A stretch of DNA of 13,707 bases from Bacteroidota bacterium (GCA_947474485.1 CANJJP010000007.1:1-13707), one strand, 5' to 3'; positions 1-8,954 are shown, counted from the first letter of the stretch. Translations and numbers: made by a program. Notes: generated by a model not told the origin, from the sequence alone.

Positions 1-3000
1 GCACCACTGTTCCAAGAGTATTGAATTGTTGGAGCACCACTTGCTGTTAAACCAATAATGTGTCCATCATTGTTTCCGCAAGCAGAAGGATTTAAAATAT
101 CTAATGCGCCAATTACTAAAGTTGGATTTGGATTAATGGTAAGTGTGTAACTTGATGTAGCTCCTGTACATGTTCCTAGTGTGGGTGTTAAGCTTACAAT
201 ACTAATTTCTTGAACACTTACATTGTTTGCTGTAAATCCAGTAATTGGACTTCCAACTCCATTTGCAGCTAAACCAGTATTAGTATTGTTGTTACTCCAG
301 TTTACTGTAGTACCTGCAGGATTTGTTGTGAATGTAAAAGCATTAACAGTTTGGCCTGCGCAATTAGCAGCGGGATTTGATAGCGCATCTACAATAGGAG
401 TTGGATTAACTGTTACAGTTAGCGTTTGGCTAGTGCCCAAACAGCTTCCAATAGTAGCAGTTGGTGTAATAGTGTAAAATACATCTTGAGCTATTGCTTG
501 TGCATGACTAATATTGTCATTTATTAAGGAAGTGTTTTGAGTTGACGTGCTTTCACCGTTAGTATTTGCATTATCTGAAGCAACCCAAGTAAAACTTGAA
601 GGCACATTACTTGTTATATTTAGGTTTAACGCTGTTCCACTGCAAATAGATGCATTATTATTACTTGTAACAGTAGGAGTAGGGTTAACCGTAACCGATA
701 ATGTTTGTGCTGTTCCTAAACATGTTCCTATTGTTGAGTTAGGTGTTATGGTATAAACTACAGTTTCAGAAGAAGTGGTGTTATTGTTTAAAGTATTATT
801 TATTGTTGAACTTGTTTGTGAAGTTGTACTTTCACCTGTAGTATTTGAGTTGTCAGCTGCAATCCAAGTAATGCTTGAAGCAGCGCTGCTAGTTAGATTG
901 TAACTAAGCGCTGTTCCACTGCAAATTGAAGTAGTGTTATTGCTTGTAATTACTGGCGTTGGGTTTACAGTAATCGTAAGTGTTTGAGTAGCACCTAAAC
1001 AACTGCCGGCAGTGGAAGTTGGTGTAACTGTATAAATTACATTCGCAGAAACTGAATTGCTAGCGTTTATAATTGTATTGTTAATTGTATTGCTTGATTG
1101 TGTTGTTGTACTTTCACCTGTTGTGTTTGTATTGTCAGCTGCAATCCATGTGAAATTGGAAGTAGGGTTTGCTGTTAAACCAAAGTTAAGTGCAGTTCCA
1201 CTACATACCGAAGTTGTATTTGAACTTGATACTGTTGGGATAGCATTTACTGTAACAGTTAATGTTTGACTTGAACCAGCACAACTTCCTATAGTTGAAG
1301 TAGGAGTAATGGTATAAGTTACAAGTTGAGCACTACTTGTGTTGTTGGTTATTGTATTATTAATTGTTGCATTCGATTGTGCAATTATGCTTTCACCAGA
1401 AGTATTGGTATTATCACCTGCAATCCATGAATAAGAAGAACCAATATTACTAGTTAAACCAAAATTTAAAGCGATTCCGCTACAAACAGATGTGCTTGTG
1501 CCACTTGTCATTGTTGGTTTTGGGTTAACGGTTACGCTTACTGTTTGCGCAACTCCAAGGCAACTACCTGAAGTTGATGTTGGAGTAACAGTGTAGGTGA
1601 CAATTTCTGAAGCAGTAGTTGTATTGGTTAGAACGTCATTTATTGTTGAGCTAGTTTGTGCACTTGTACTTTCTCCGCCTGTATTCGTATTGTCACTTCC
1701 TATCCAAGAGTATGAAGATGCGATGCTACTTGTTAATGCTAAAGCAACAGCACTACCACTGCAAATACTTTTTGTTGAAGCGCCAGTCATTGTTGGAGCA
1801 GGAGTTACTGTAATGTTTACTGTTTGCGCGGTTCCAACACAATTTCCAGCTGTTGAAGTTGGCGTTACCGTATATGAAACTATTTCAGTAGCTGTTGTGG
1901 TATTTGTTAAAACATCATTAATCGTTGCACCTGTTTGTGCGCTTGTACTTTCACCACCAGTATTTGCGTTACTTGCAGCTAACCATGAATAACTAGAAGC
2001 TATTGCACTAGTTAAAGCTAGATTAACTGAATTGCTACTACAAATGGTTTTGCTTGAAGCACTCGACATTGTTGGTGCAGGTACAACTGTTACAGTGTAA
2101 ATCGTAGATGAACCAACACAAGAACCAAGAGTTGGAGTTATTGTATAGGTTACATTTAATGAAGTTGAACCTGAGTTTGTTAAGGTTTCATTTATATTTC
2201 CAATTCCACTATTTGAATGTCCAGAGATTCCTGAAACATCAAGTGAAATCCAATTAAATGTTGCTCCTGCAGGTGAACTAACTAATACGCTTGTAAAAGT
2301 TGAACCAGAACAAACATTTGGACTAGCGGCAACGCTTGTAATACTTGGCGTTGCGCAAGTTAAAAACAATCCACAAGTAGTACTTACTGTAGGAAAAGTT
2401 GAACCTGATTCGAAACAACCCATGTCAGGATTCCCAGAACGAATTGTATTTGTTAAATCTCTTGCAGGTGCTCCAGTTGTTGTTCCTGTGTTAATTGCAG
2501 GAGAGGTTCCTTGTAAAGTAAAATTTGTAGCATTTGTAAACAAAGGATTTGTATTAATATTGCCAGTAACACCTGAATGTAAATCACCTACATTTTCAAT
2601 GTCGCAATAAGTGGCGCTAATTGCTGCGGAACTTACATTTCCAACTTGATTTCCATAAATAATAGAATTTAGAACATTATAAGAACTTGCTGCTTCTATA
2701 GCAAGACCAGATCCATCAGAACCGCTAGAAGTATTGTTAGCAATAGTGGAGTTTACAATGTTCATGTTGGTAGTTCCATCGCAACTAATTGTTCCACCAT
2801 TTCCGAATCCACTTGTTGTTAGATTAGAATAGAATAATGAGTTAGTTATGGTGCATGTTGATTTTCCATCTGCAAAAACAGCAACTCCTTGCCTACCTCT
2901 GTTACTTGCGAATATTGTATTTGTTATAGTTAGAGGTAAATATCCAGCAAGTGTGTTGTTTGAATAAATTGCCCCACCTTTTCTATCATTTACTTTGTTA

Positions 3001-3824
3001 CCTGAAAAGAAGCTGTTATTAATTTTTGCAGCTGCATTATTTAGTAAAATTGCTCCTCCATCGTATGTTGCTAAATCTACACCAGTTGTGTTATTACATG
3101 TAAGTCTGCACCCTTCTAAAATAATTGTAGATGCAACTGTTCCACTTGCCTTTGCAAAAATAGCTCCACCACCAGCGCCAGTTTCTGCAAGGTTTTGGTT
3201 AAAATGAGAACTTGTAAAATAAACAGCGGCAGGTTTAGTACTAGCTGAAATCCATACTGCCCCTCCTTGATTATTTACTCCATCATACGTGTTGTCTGAT
3301 TCATTGTTGTCAAAAAATACATTTGTTATGTAAGTTCTTGAAGAGTCTGTTGCAGCAGCACTTGCAGTAATATCTATTGCTCCTTGCTTAAAATATTTTT
3401 TTAATGTCATATTTTGAATTACGACATTGTTTCCTGTAATGTTTAACCAATAAAAGTTTGAAATTGCAGTACTGCTCATGTAATTTGTTCCATCAAATAC
3501 AGTTGCTGTAATGCCAGCACCAATAATTTTTATACCATCTTGGCTTGCTGCAATAGTATATCCACCTTCTTTAGTGATTCCACTGCCTGAACTTGAATTA
3601 TAAGTATCAGCGTCAACATAAATTGTATCACCTGCTGTTGCAACACTTAATGCCTTACCTAATGTAAGAAATGGGGCAGCAGGTGTTCCTGCATTGGCAT
3701 TATTACCCGCAGCAATTGTATAAATATCACCTGCAGATACAGTTTTATTTACATAATATTTTGCGGCATTTGCTTTAAAAACAAAAAGTAGTAGCGATAT
3801 TGCCAATAAGAATTTATATTTCAT
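1..3824 (-). CDS. Giant secreted β-helix / PKD-like repeat surface protein, C-terminus beyond left edge
   Basis: The frame is open from ATG 3824 to the left edge: 1274 codons with no stop in the stretches I translated. Residues 1-20 look like a signal peptide (MKYK, a Leu/Ile/Phe-rich core, then a KANA cleavage site), so the protein is exported. Residues about 21-470 read as a right-handed parallel β-helix, with recurrent GGA(I/V) turns and N-x-F strands (pectate-lyase-like or polymorphic outer-membrane-protein-like fold). This part ends in a segment with NPLFTN, SPAINTG and DMGCFE, as in the choice-of-anchor Q family. From about residue 488 come PKD-like units. The last visible residues (NPSACGNNDG ... 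YSWNSG) resemble a SprB-type repeat. I see no catalytic signature. An adhesin, gliding or matrix protein is likely by family analogy, and T9SS export is inferred because the C-terminus is not visible. It starts 91 nt after ilvA with no clear terminator between. The function is unknown. Confidence 0.88.
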   Translation of the reverse strand, partial: MKYKFLLAISLLLFVFKANAAKYYVNKTVSAGDIYTIAAGNNANAGTPAAPFLTLGKALSVATAGDTIYVDADTYNSSSGSGITKEGGYTIAASQDGIKIIGAGITATVFDGTNYMSSTAISNFYWLNITGNNVVIQNMTLKKYFKQGAIDITASAAATDSSRTYITNVFFDNNESDNTYDGVNNQGGAVWISASTKPAAVYFTSSHFNQNLAETGAGGGAIFAKASGTVASTIILEGCRLTCNNTTGVDLATYDGGAILLNNAAAKINNSFFSGNKVNDRKGGAIYSNNTLAGYLPLTITNTIFASNRGRQGVAVFADGKSTCTITNSLFYSNLTTSGFGNGGTISCDGTTNMNIVNSTIANNTSSGSDGSGLAIEAASSYNVLNSIIYGNQVGNVSSAAISATYCDIENVGDLHSGVTGNINTNPLFTNATNFTLQGTSPAINTGTTTGAPARDLTNTIRSGNPDMGCFESGSTFPTVSTTCGLFLTCATPSITSVAASPNVCSGSTFTSVLVSSPAGATFNWISLDVSGISGHSNSGIGNINETLTNSGSTSLNVTYTITPTLGSCVGSSTIYTVTVVPAPTMSSASSKTICSSNSVNLALTSAIASSYSWLAASNANTGGESTSAQTGATINDVLTNTTTATEIVSYTVTPTSTAGNCVGTAQTVNITVTPAPTMTGASTKSICSGSAVALALTSSIASSYSWIGSDNTNTGGESTSAQTSSTINDVLTNTTTASEIVTYTVTPTSTSGSCLGVAQTVSVTVNPKPTMTSGTSTSVCSGIALNFGLTSNIGSSYSWIAGDNTNTSGESIIAQSNATINNTITNNTSSAQLVTYTITPTSTIGSCAGSSQTLTVTVNAIPTVSSSNTTSVCSGTALNFGLTANPTSNFTWIAADNTNTTGESTTTQSSNTINNTIINASNSVSANVIYTVTPTSTAGSCLGATQTLTITVNPTPVITSNNTTSICSGTALSYNLTSSAASSITWIAADNSNTTGESTTSQTSSTINNTLNNNTTSSETVVYTITPNSTIGTCLGTAQTLSVTVNPTPTVTSNNNASICSGTALNLNITSNVPSSFTWVASDNANTNGESTSTQNTSLINDNISHAQAIAQDVFYTITPTATIGSCLGTSQTLTVTVNPTPIVDALSNPAANCAGQTVNAFTFTTNPAGTTVNWSNNNTNTGLAANGVGSPITGFTANNVSVQEISIVSLTPTLGTCTGATSSYTLTINPNPTLVIGALDILNPSACGNNDGHIIGLTASGAPTIQYSWNSG
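122..2362 (-). repeat. Tandem PKD-like repeats, about 279 nt (93 aa) each, within the giant surface protein
   Basis: Eight units follow one another. The anchor cysteine codon of the (I/V)CSG motif starts at 2312, 2042, 1763, 1484, 1205, 923, 644 and 362, giving spacings of 270, 279, 279, 279, 282, 279 and 282 nt. A typical unit runs CSGTALN, S-x-(Y/F)-x-W, (D/N)NTNTxGES, INxxxxN, Y-x-(I/V)-TPTS, G-x-CxG and ends TVTVNPTP. The first and last units are diverged. Each unit carries two cysteines, one near each end, which could form a disulphide. All spacings are multiples of three, so the array stays in frame. The pattern matches the PKD-like domain family common in Bacteroidota surface proteins. 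The middle units are much alike in protein but differ at many codon third positions, so the duplications are not very recent. Confidence 0.85.
3765..3824 (-). other. Signal peptide of the giant surface protein
   Basis: The first 20 codons give MKYKFLLAISLLLFVFKANA followed by AKYYVN. There is a short basic n-region, a hydrophobic core of about 12 residues, and an A-x-A type cleavage site after residue 20. This matches a Sec signal peptidase I signal. No lipobox cysteine follows, so it is not a lipoprotein. It also supports the choice of ATG 3824 as the start, because the protein has this leader directly at its N-terminus. Confidence 0.82.
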
Positions 3825-3915
3825 AATAGTATGATTGGTGGTTTTAGTACTATAAAAATACTGAATTTTGTGATGAAATCAGATTAAAAACATGAATACA
3901 TTTAGTAAGTCTGTT
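3825..3915 (-). other. Intergenic region between ilvA and the giant surface protein gene
   Basis: These 91 nt hold no convincing terminator or strong promoter. An imperfect hairpin can be drawn at 3880-3913 (CAGA/TCTG ends, bulged, inner ATG/CAT), but no T-run follows it in the direction of transcription. A weak TAnnTTT-like element (TATTTTTA on the minus strand) lies near 3855-3862 without a clear -33 box. Whether the surface gene has its own promoter or receives read-through from the ilv operon is open. Confidence 0.4.
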
Positions 3916-5160
3916 TTACATTAAAAATTGCAATAAATTATCATTTTTGTTTAGGTATTCATATTGAAACCCTAGTTTAATTAAACGAATCTTTAGTGTC
4001 TCAAGATCTTCTGGTATTTTTATTTCTAGGCCAATTAATGCGGGACCATTTTCTCGATTGTTTTTTTTCATGTATTCGAAATGGACAATATCATCGTTTG
4101 GCCCAAGAACATCACTTACAAACTCTTTTAATGCGCCAGCTCTTTGTGGAAAACGAATAATGAAAAAGTGTTTTAATCCTTCATGTAATAATGATCGCTC
4201 GCGTATTTCTTCAGTGCGCATTATATCATTGTTACTTCCGCTAACAACACATACTACATTTTTGCCCTTGAGTTTTTCTTTTAAGTAGTGCAGTGCTGTA
4301 ACTGTTAAAGCGCCAGCAGGCTCGACCACTATGGCTTGTTGGTTATATAAATTTAAGATAGTCGTACATACTTTTCCCTCAGGAACCAAAACAATCTCAG
4401 ATAATTTGTCTTTGCATATTTCAAATGTTTTATCACCAACTTTTTTCACTGATGCTCCATCAACAAACTTGTCAATTTCTTTAAGTTCGGTATTTACTCC
4501 AGCTTCAATAGATGTTTTCATCGAAGGCGCACCTTCAGGCTCCACACCAATTATTTTTGTGTAAGGACTAGTGTATTTGAGGTAGCTTATTGTTCCAGCC
4601 GCTAAGCCCCCTCCGCCTATTGGTACTAATACGTAGTCGATTTCAAAATTGGCATCATCAAGTATTTCTTTTGCAACTGTTCCTTGCCCTTCAATAACTT
4701 TTTCATCATCGAACGGATGAACAAACACTGAATTGTTTTCGTTGCAAAAGGTTAAAGCTGCTTTGTATGCATCATCAAATGTATCGCCAGTTAAAACTAC
4801 TTCTACATTTTCTTTGCCAAATAATTTTACTTGACTTATTTTTTGCGAAGGTGTAGTTGATGGCATGTAAATGGTGCCTTTAATGTTCAACTTTCTGCAA
4901 GAGTATGCTACGCCCTGTGCATGATTGCCAGCACTTGCGCATACAACACCTCTTTTCTGCTCTTCGAATGATAGTGAACTTATTTTATTGTATGCTCCTC
5001 TTAGCTTATAAGAACGTACAACTTGTAAATCTTCTCTTTTTAAATAAACATTGCAACCAAACTCTTCACTTAATTGAAGATTATGTTGTAAAGGTGTGTG
5101 CAAGGATACATCTTTTAAGTTTTCAGCAGCCTTATTTATATTCTCAACAGAAAGTATCAT
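3916..5160 (-). CDS. ilvA: Threonine dehydratase (threonine ammonia-lyase), biosynthetic, with C-terminal ACT-like domain
   Basis: Cytoplasmic PLP enzyme that deaminates L-threonine to 2-oxobutanoate and ammonia, the committed step to isoleucine. It has 414 residues, the usual length of the short biosynthetic form with one regulatory domain. The catalytic part (about 1-325) shows KREDLQ at 41-46, the PLP-binding lysine K52 in the RSYKLRGA motif, the SAGNHAQG substrate/cofactor loop at 76-83, the phosphate-binding GGGGLAAG at 182-189, and SGSNND at 308-313. Residues about 330-414 form a single ACT-like domain (FIIRFPQRAGAL onward), the site of isoleucine feedback in this family. The start ATG 5160 leaves a normal N-terminus. 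It is the last gene of the ilv operon, 49 nt after ilvC, the longest gap in the cluster. The ACT-like tail argues against a catabolic TdcB-type enzyme. Confidence 0.95.
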   Translation of the reverse strand: MILSVENINKAAENLKDVSLHTPLQHNLQLSEEFGCNVYLKREDLQVVRSYKLRGAYNKISSLSFEEQKRGVVCASAGNHAQGVAYSCRKLNIKGTIYMPSTTPSQKISQVKLFGKENVEVVLTGDTFDDAYKAALTFCNENNSVFVHPFDDEKVIEGQGTVAKEILDDANFEIDYVLVPIGGGGLAAGTISYLKYTSPYTKIIGVEPEGAPSMKTSIEAGVNTELKEIDKFVDGASVKKVGDKTFEICKDKLSEIVLVPEGKVCTTILNLYNQQAIVVEPAGALTVTALHYLKEKLKGKNVVCVVSGSNNDIMRTEEIRERSLLHEGLKHFFIIRFPQRAGALKEFVSDVLGPNDDIVHFEYMKKNNRENGPALIGLEIKIPEDLETLKIRLIKLGFQYEYLNKNDNLLQFLM

Positions 5161-5209
5161 TGTTTTGGTTTTAGCGTTTTAAAGACTACTGTTTTTCAAT
5201 TACTTTTAA

Positions 5210-6679
5210 TTATCCTATCTTTTTCATTTCTGTCATAGATTCTCTTAACCATGTCCCTACTTCTTCTATTGGATGTTGGCGTATGCTTTTGTTTACTTCA
5301 ATAAGCAATTTATTGTCTACTGCATTTGAAGTTGCAAATGGTTTTCCTATAACATTTGTGTCAACTGTATTTATGAAATCTTTAAGTAGTGGCTTGCAGG
5401 CGTGGTCAAACAAATAGCAACCGTATTCTGCAGTGTCAGAAATAATCCTGTTCATTTCATAAAGTTTTTTACGAGCAATTGTATTTGCTATCAATGGTAA
5501 TTCATGTAGCGATTCGTAATAGGCTGATTCTTCTATAATACCCGATTCAGTCATGGTTTCAAATGCTAATTCAACCCCAGCTTTTACCATTGCAATCATC
5601 AATACTCCATTGTCAAAATATTCTTGTTCAGAAATAGTTTCAGACGTTGGGGCAGTTTTTTCAAAATTGGTTTCGGCAGTTGCCGCTCTCCAAGTCAATA
5701 AATTTTTATCATCATTTGCCCAATCACTCATCATGTTTTTTGAAAACTCTCCAGACAAAATATCATCCATGTGCTTTTGAAATAATGGACGTAGGATATC
5801 TTTCAATTCAATCGCTAATTCAAACGCTTTTATTTTTGCAGGGTTTGATAAACGGTCCATCATATTCGTAATTCCCCCATGTTTCAAAGCTTCAGTAATA
5901 GTTTCCCAACCATTTTGAATTAACTTTGAAGCATAACTTGGCTCAACTCCTTTTTCAATCATTTTATCAAAACATAAAATGGATCCAGTTTGCAGCATGC
6001 CACAAAGTATCGTTTGTTCGCCCATTAAATCTGATTTTACTTCAGCAACAAATGATGAATTTAAAACCCCAGCTCTGTGTCCGCCAGTTGCTACCGCGTA
6101 TGCTTTTGCTTGCTTAAATCCTTCTCCGTTAGGATCATTTTCAGGGTGAACTGCAATTAGAGTAGGTACGCCAAAGCCTCTTTTATATTCTTCGCGTACT
6201 TCAGAGCCTGGGCATTTAGGGGCGCACATAATTACTGTGATGTCTTTACGTATTTGCATTCCTTCTTCAACGATATTAAACCCATGAGAATAGGATAAGG
6301 TAGAGCCTTTTTTCATTAGTGGCATTATTGCAGTTACTACGGCTGTGTGTTGTTTATCGGGGGTTAAGTTGCAAACTAAATCTGCTGTTGGGATTAACCC
6401 TTCATAAGTTCCAACTTCAAATCCGTTATTGAATGCGTTTAAATAGGATGTTCTTTTTTCACTTATAGCTTCAGCACGAAGTGCGTAAGAAATGTCTAAT
6501 CCAGAATCACGCATGTTTAAACCTTGATTTAAACCTTGAGCTCCACATCCAACAATAACAACCTTTTTTCCTTTAAGAGCTTCAATCCCATCAGTAAATT
6601 CCGACTGGTCCATGAATTCGCAAACTCCTAATTGTTCTAATTGAAGTCTAAGGGGTAAGGTATTGAAGTAATTTTCCAT
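5210..6679 (-). CDS. ilvC: Ketol-acid reductoisomerase (NADP+), class II long form
   Basis: Catalyses Mg2+-dependent alkyl migration and NADPH reduction of 2-acetolactate and 2-aceto-2-hydroxybutyrate to the dihydroxy acids of the valine and isoleucine pathways; cytoplasmic. At 489 residues it is the class II (E. coli-like, about 490 aa) type, not the 330-residue class I. The Rossmann motif GCGAQG lies at 44-49, and R68 sits where E. coli has its NADPH-phosphate-contacting arginine. The YSHGFNI motif carries H132, and APKCPGSEVREEYKRG follows at 153-168. The metal ligands fall at E. coli numbering: D217 and E221 in DLMGEQTILCG, and E389 and E393 in YYESLHELPLI. All catalytic residues I can check are present. 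It begins 3 nt after ilvN, which suggests translational coupling. Identity is very secure from motif agreement along the whole length. Confidence 0.97.
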   Translation of the reverse strand: MENYFNTLPLRLQLEQLGVCEFMDQSEFTDGIEALKGKKVVIVGCGAQGLNQGLNMRDSGLDISYALRAEAISEKRTSYLNAFNNGFEVGTYEGLIPTADLVCNLTPDKQHTAVVTAIMPLMKKGSTLSYSHGFNIVEEGMQIRKDITVIMCAPKCPGSEVREEYKRGFGVPTLIAVHPENDPNGEGFKQAKAYAVATGGHRAGVLNSSFVAEVKSDLMGEQTILCGMLQTGSILCFDKMIEKGVEPSYASKLIQNGWETITEALKHGGITNMMDRLSNPAKIKAFELAIELKDILRPLFQKHMDDILSGEFSKNMMSDWANDDKNLLTWRAATAETNFEKTAPTSETISEQEYFDNGVLMIAMVKAGVELAFETMTESGIIEESAYYESLHELPLIANTIARKKLYEMNRIISDTAEYGCYLFDHACKPLLKDFINTVDTNVIGKPFATSNAVDNKLLIEVNKSIRQHPIEEVGTWLRESMTEMKKIG

Positions 6680-6682
6680 GAT

Positions 6683-7237
6683 TTAATTATTAAAATGTTT
6701 AACAGTTGTTTTGTTTTTGTTTTCTAATTCTTTTAAATAGCTTGTTAATGTTTTCATTGGTTTAGTAATTGCAACTCTACCACTTCTTACAAATTCTAAC
6801 ATTCCAAATTTTTCAAGGTCGTAAAAAAGATGAAGAATCTCCCTTTCATCACCTGTTTTTTCTACTACGATGTAATCTGGTGATATGCTTAAAATTTTCG
6901 CGTGATTTTGATTTACTATTCGAGTAAATAATTCATTTTCATTAAGTGCTTCTGCAGATATTTTGTAAAGCGCTAATTCTTTACTGATTATCTCAGAATT
7001 CAAATGATAAAATGCCTTAAGGACTTCAATTTGTTTATCTATTTGTTTTACTAATTTTTGAACTTGTTCTTCAGAAACAGTCACAACAATTGTATAACGA
7101 TAAATGCCTTTTACTTCACTTTCGCTTGCAGTTATACTTTCGATGTTTATGTGCCGGCGAGTGAATATGATTGTTACTCTATTAAGTAATCCTATTATGT
7201 CTTCTGTGAAGATGGATATAGTATAAGTTTGGTTCAT
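6683..7237 (-). CDS. ilvN: Acetolactate synthase small (regulatory) subunit
   Basis: Regulatory partner of the acetohydroxyacid synthase encoded just upstream. In this family it raises catalytic activity and confers feedback inhibition by branched-chain amino acids. It has 184 residues. An N-terminal ACT domain (about 4-77) shows the typical start TISIFTEDIIGLLNRV, including G16 of the effector loop, then RRHINIESI at 28-35 and an IYRYTIVV strand. A C-terminal small-subunit domain (about 85-162) follows, containing VVEKTGDEREI and FVRSGRVAI. The length lies between the usual E. coli IlvH (about 163 aa) and longer forms because of a charged tail. It begins 6 nt after ilvB and ends 3 nt before ilvC, so the two subunits are made from adjacent cistrons. 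Which amino acid inhibits it cannot be told from sequence alone. Confidence 0.94.
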   Translation of the reverse strand: MNQTYTISIFTEDIIGLLNRVTIIFTRRHINIESITASESEVKGIYRYTIVVTVSEEQVQKLVKQIDKQIEVLKAFYHLNSEIISKELALYKISAEALNENELFTRIVNQNHAKILSISPDYIVVEKTGDEREILHLFYDLEKFGMLEFVRSGRVAITKPMKTLTSYLKELENKNKTTVKHFNN

Positions 7238-7243
7238 TTTATT

Positions 7244-8953
7244 TTATTCTAAAGTTATTTCTGAAACACTGGCTCCCGTTGCTACCATTGGAAAAACGTT
7301 TTCTTCGTTTTCTACTACTACTTCTAATAAAAATGCTTGTTTTGATTCGTACATTTCTTTTAGCGCATCTTCTAAGTTTGCTCGCTCTGTTACTTTTTTT
7401 CCTTTTATTCCGTATCCTTTTGCAATTGTTATAAAATCTGGGTTTTTCATTTCTGTAAAAGAATATCTTCTGTCAAAAAACAATTGCTGCCACTGACGAA
7501 CCATTCCTAAGAAATTATTATTTAAGATTATTATTTTTACTGCAATATCACTTTGCATGATTGTTCCAAGTTCTTGAATGGTCATTTGAAATCCACCATC
7601 ACCAATTACTGTAACCACTTCTTTGTTTGGTTGCGCAACTTTTGCTCCTATAGCAGCTGGTAATCCAAATCCCATGGTGCCAAGGCCTCCTGAGGTTACG
7701 AAATGATTTGGAATGTTTGATTTATAATAACGTGAAGTAATCATTTGGTGTTGTCCAACATCAGTTACTACTATGGCATTTCCATTACTGATGTTATGAA
7801 ACTTATGTATTACTTCTGCCATTCTCAATTTTTCAGAGTTTGGATTTATTGCCTCTTTTATTACTTTTTCAAATTCCACGTCATTGCAATCTGCAAAGCG
7901 TTTTAACCACTCAGTTCTTTTTTGTGATTTTATCTTTGGTAATAATAAATCCAATGATTCTTTTGCGTCGCCCATTACAGCTGCATCTGCATGTATTATT
8001 TTATTTATTTCCGATGGGTCTATTTCGAAATGTACAACTTTTGCTTGTTTTGCATACTTACTCACGTTACCTGTAACGCGGTCATCAAAGCGCATACCTA
8101 TTGCTATTAATACATCACATTCGTTAGTTAAATAGTTAGGGCCATAATTGCCGTGCATTCCTAAATAACCAACATAAAGTGGGTGAGTAGGAGGGAAAGC
8201 TGATAAACCTAAAAGAGTTGAAGCAACAGGTATATCAGCTTTTTCAGCTAGTGCTAATAATTGTTTTTCGGCACCTGAAAGTAAAACGCCATGACCGCAA
8301 AGTATGTAAGGTCGCTTTGCGTTATTTATTAATTCAGCAGCAGCGTTTACTTCTTCTTCATTTACTTTAGGGCAAGGGAAATAACTTCTTATGCTTTCAC
8401 ATTTTTCATGCTTATATTTTGTTTTTCCAAATTGCGCGTCTTTAGTTATGTCTACTAAAACTGGACCTGGTCTTCCAGTTGTGGCAATATAAAAAGCTTT
8501 AGCAATTGCCGGAGCAATGTCTTCTGCTTTTGTTACTTGTATATTCCATTTTGTAACTGGCATTGATATACCAACTACATCTGTTTCCTGAAATGCATCT
8601 GTACCAAGTAAGTGCGAATGAACTTGCCCAGTTATACAAACCATCGGTGTAGAATCTATTTGTGCATCAGCTATTCCAGTTATTAAATTAGTTGCACCTG
8701 GTCCTGATGTTGCAAATACTATTCCTGGTTTACCACTTACTCTTGAGTATCCTTGTGCCGCGTGCGTTGCGCCTTGTTCATGACGAACAAGGTAATGGTT
8801 TAATCTATCCATGTAATCGTAAAGTGCATCATATACAGGCATGATAGCTCCTCCTGGATAACCAAATACATCAGTAACGTTTTCATCGAGTAGTGCAAGT
8901 ATTACAGCTTCTGCACCTGTAACCTCTGTATTATATTTTTTATGCTTTTCCAT
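7244..8953 (-). CDS. ilvB: Acetolactate synthase (acetohydroxyacid synthase) large catalytic subunit
   Basis: ThDP-dependent enzyme that joins two pyruvates to 2-acetolactate (valine/leucine branch), or pyruvate and 2-oxobutanoate to 2-aceto-2-hydroxybutyrate (isoleucine branch). It has 569 residues, normal for the family, in the order N-terminal ThDP domain, central FAD-binding domain, C-terminal ThDP domain. FGYPGGAIMPVYDAL lies at 30-44. The catalytic glutamate E59 sits in RHEQGATHAAQGYSR, with TSGPGATNL at 82-90. RFDDRVTGN at 288-296 belongs to the central domain. The Mg/ThDP motif runs from GDG at 451-453 to NNN at 478-480. GMVRQWQ at 483-489 carries W488, the conserved active-site-channel tryptophan of acetohydroxyacid synthases. 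The FAD-type central domain and paired small subunit separate it from catabolic AlsS and pyruvate oxidase. Only 1 nt separates it from ilvD. Confidence 0.96.
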   Translation of the reverse strand: MEKHKKYNTEVTGAEAVILALLDENVTDVFGYPGGAIMPVYDALYDYMDRLNHYLVRHEQGATHAAQGYSRVSGKPGIVFATSGPGATNLITGIADAQIDSTPMVCITGQVHSHLLGTDAFQETDVVGISMPVTKWNIQVTKAEDIAPAIAKAFYIATTGRPGPVLVDITKDAQFGKTKYKHEKCESIRSYFPCPKVNEEEVNAAAELINNAKRPYILCGHGVLLSGAEKQLLALAEKADIPVASTLLGLSAFPPTHPLYVGYLGMHGNYGPNYLTNECDVLIAIGMRFDDRVTGNVSKYAKQAKVVHFEIDPSEINKIIHADAAVMGDAKESLDLLLPKIKSQKRTEWLKRFADCNDVEFEKVIKEAINPNSEKLRMAEVIHKFHNISNGNAIVVTDVGQHQMITSRYYKSNIPNHFVTSGGLGTMGFGLPAAIGAKVAQPNKEVVTVIGDGGFQMTIQELGTIMQSDIAVKIIILNNNFLGMVRQWQQLFFDRRYSFTEMKNPDFITIAKGYGIKGKKVTERANLEDALKEMYESKQAFLLEVVVENEENVFPMVATGASVSEITLE

Positions 8954-8954
8954 T

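Noticed and set aside
122..2362. Regular spacing of similar sequence, considered as a CRISPR array or non-coding satellite
   Set aside because: The period is about 280 nt with protein-level conservation and third-position drift in one long reading frame. This is a coding domain repeat, without short identical repeats and unique spacers.
223..3207. Series of short plus-strand hydrophobic, Val-rich open frames
   Set aside because: They are the complement of the Asn/Thr-rich repeats of the minus-strand giant protein. Their similarity to each other only reflects the PKD-like repeat array.
3880..3913. Hairpin after ilvA as an operon terminator
   Set aside because: The pairing is short and bulged, and no T-tract follows on the minus strand, so it does not meet the usual form of an intrinsic terminator.
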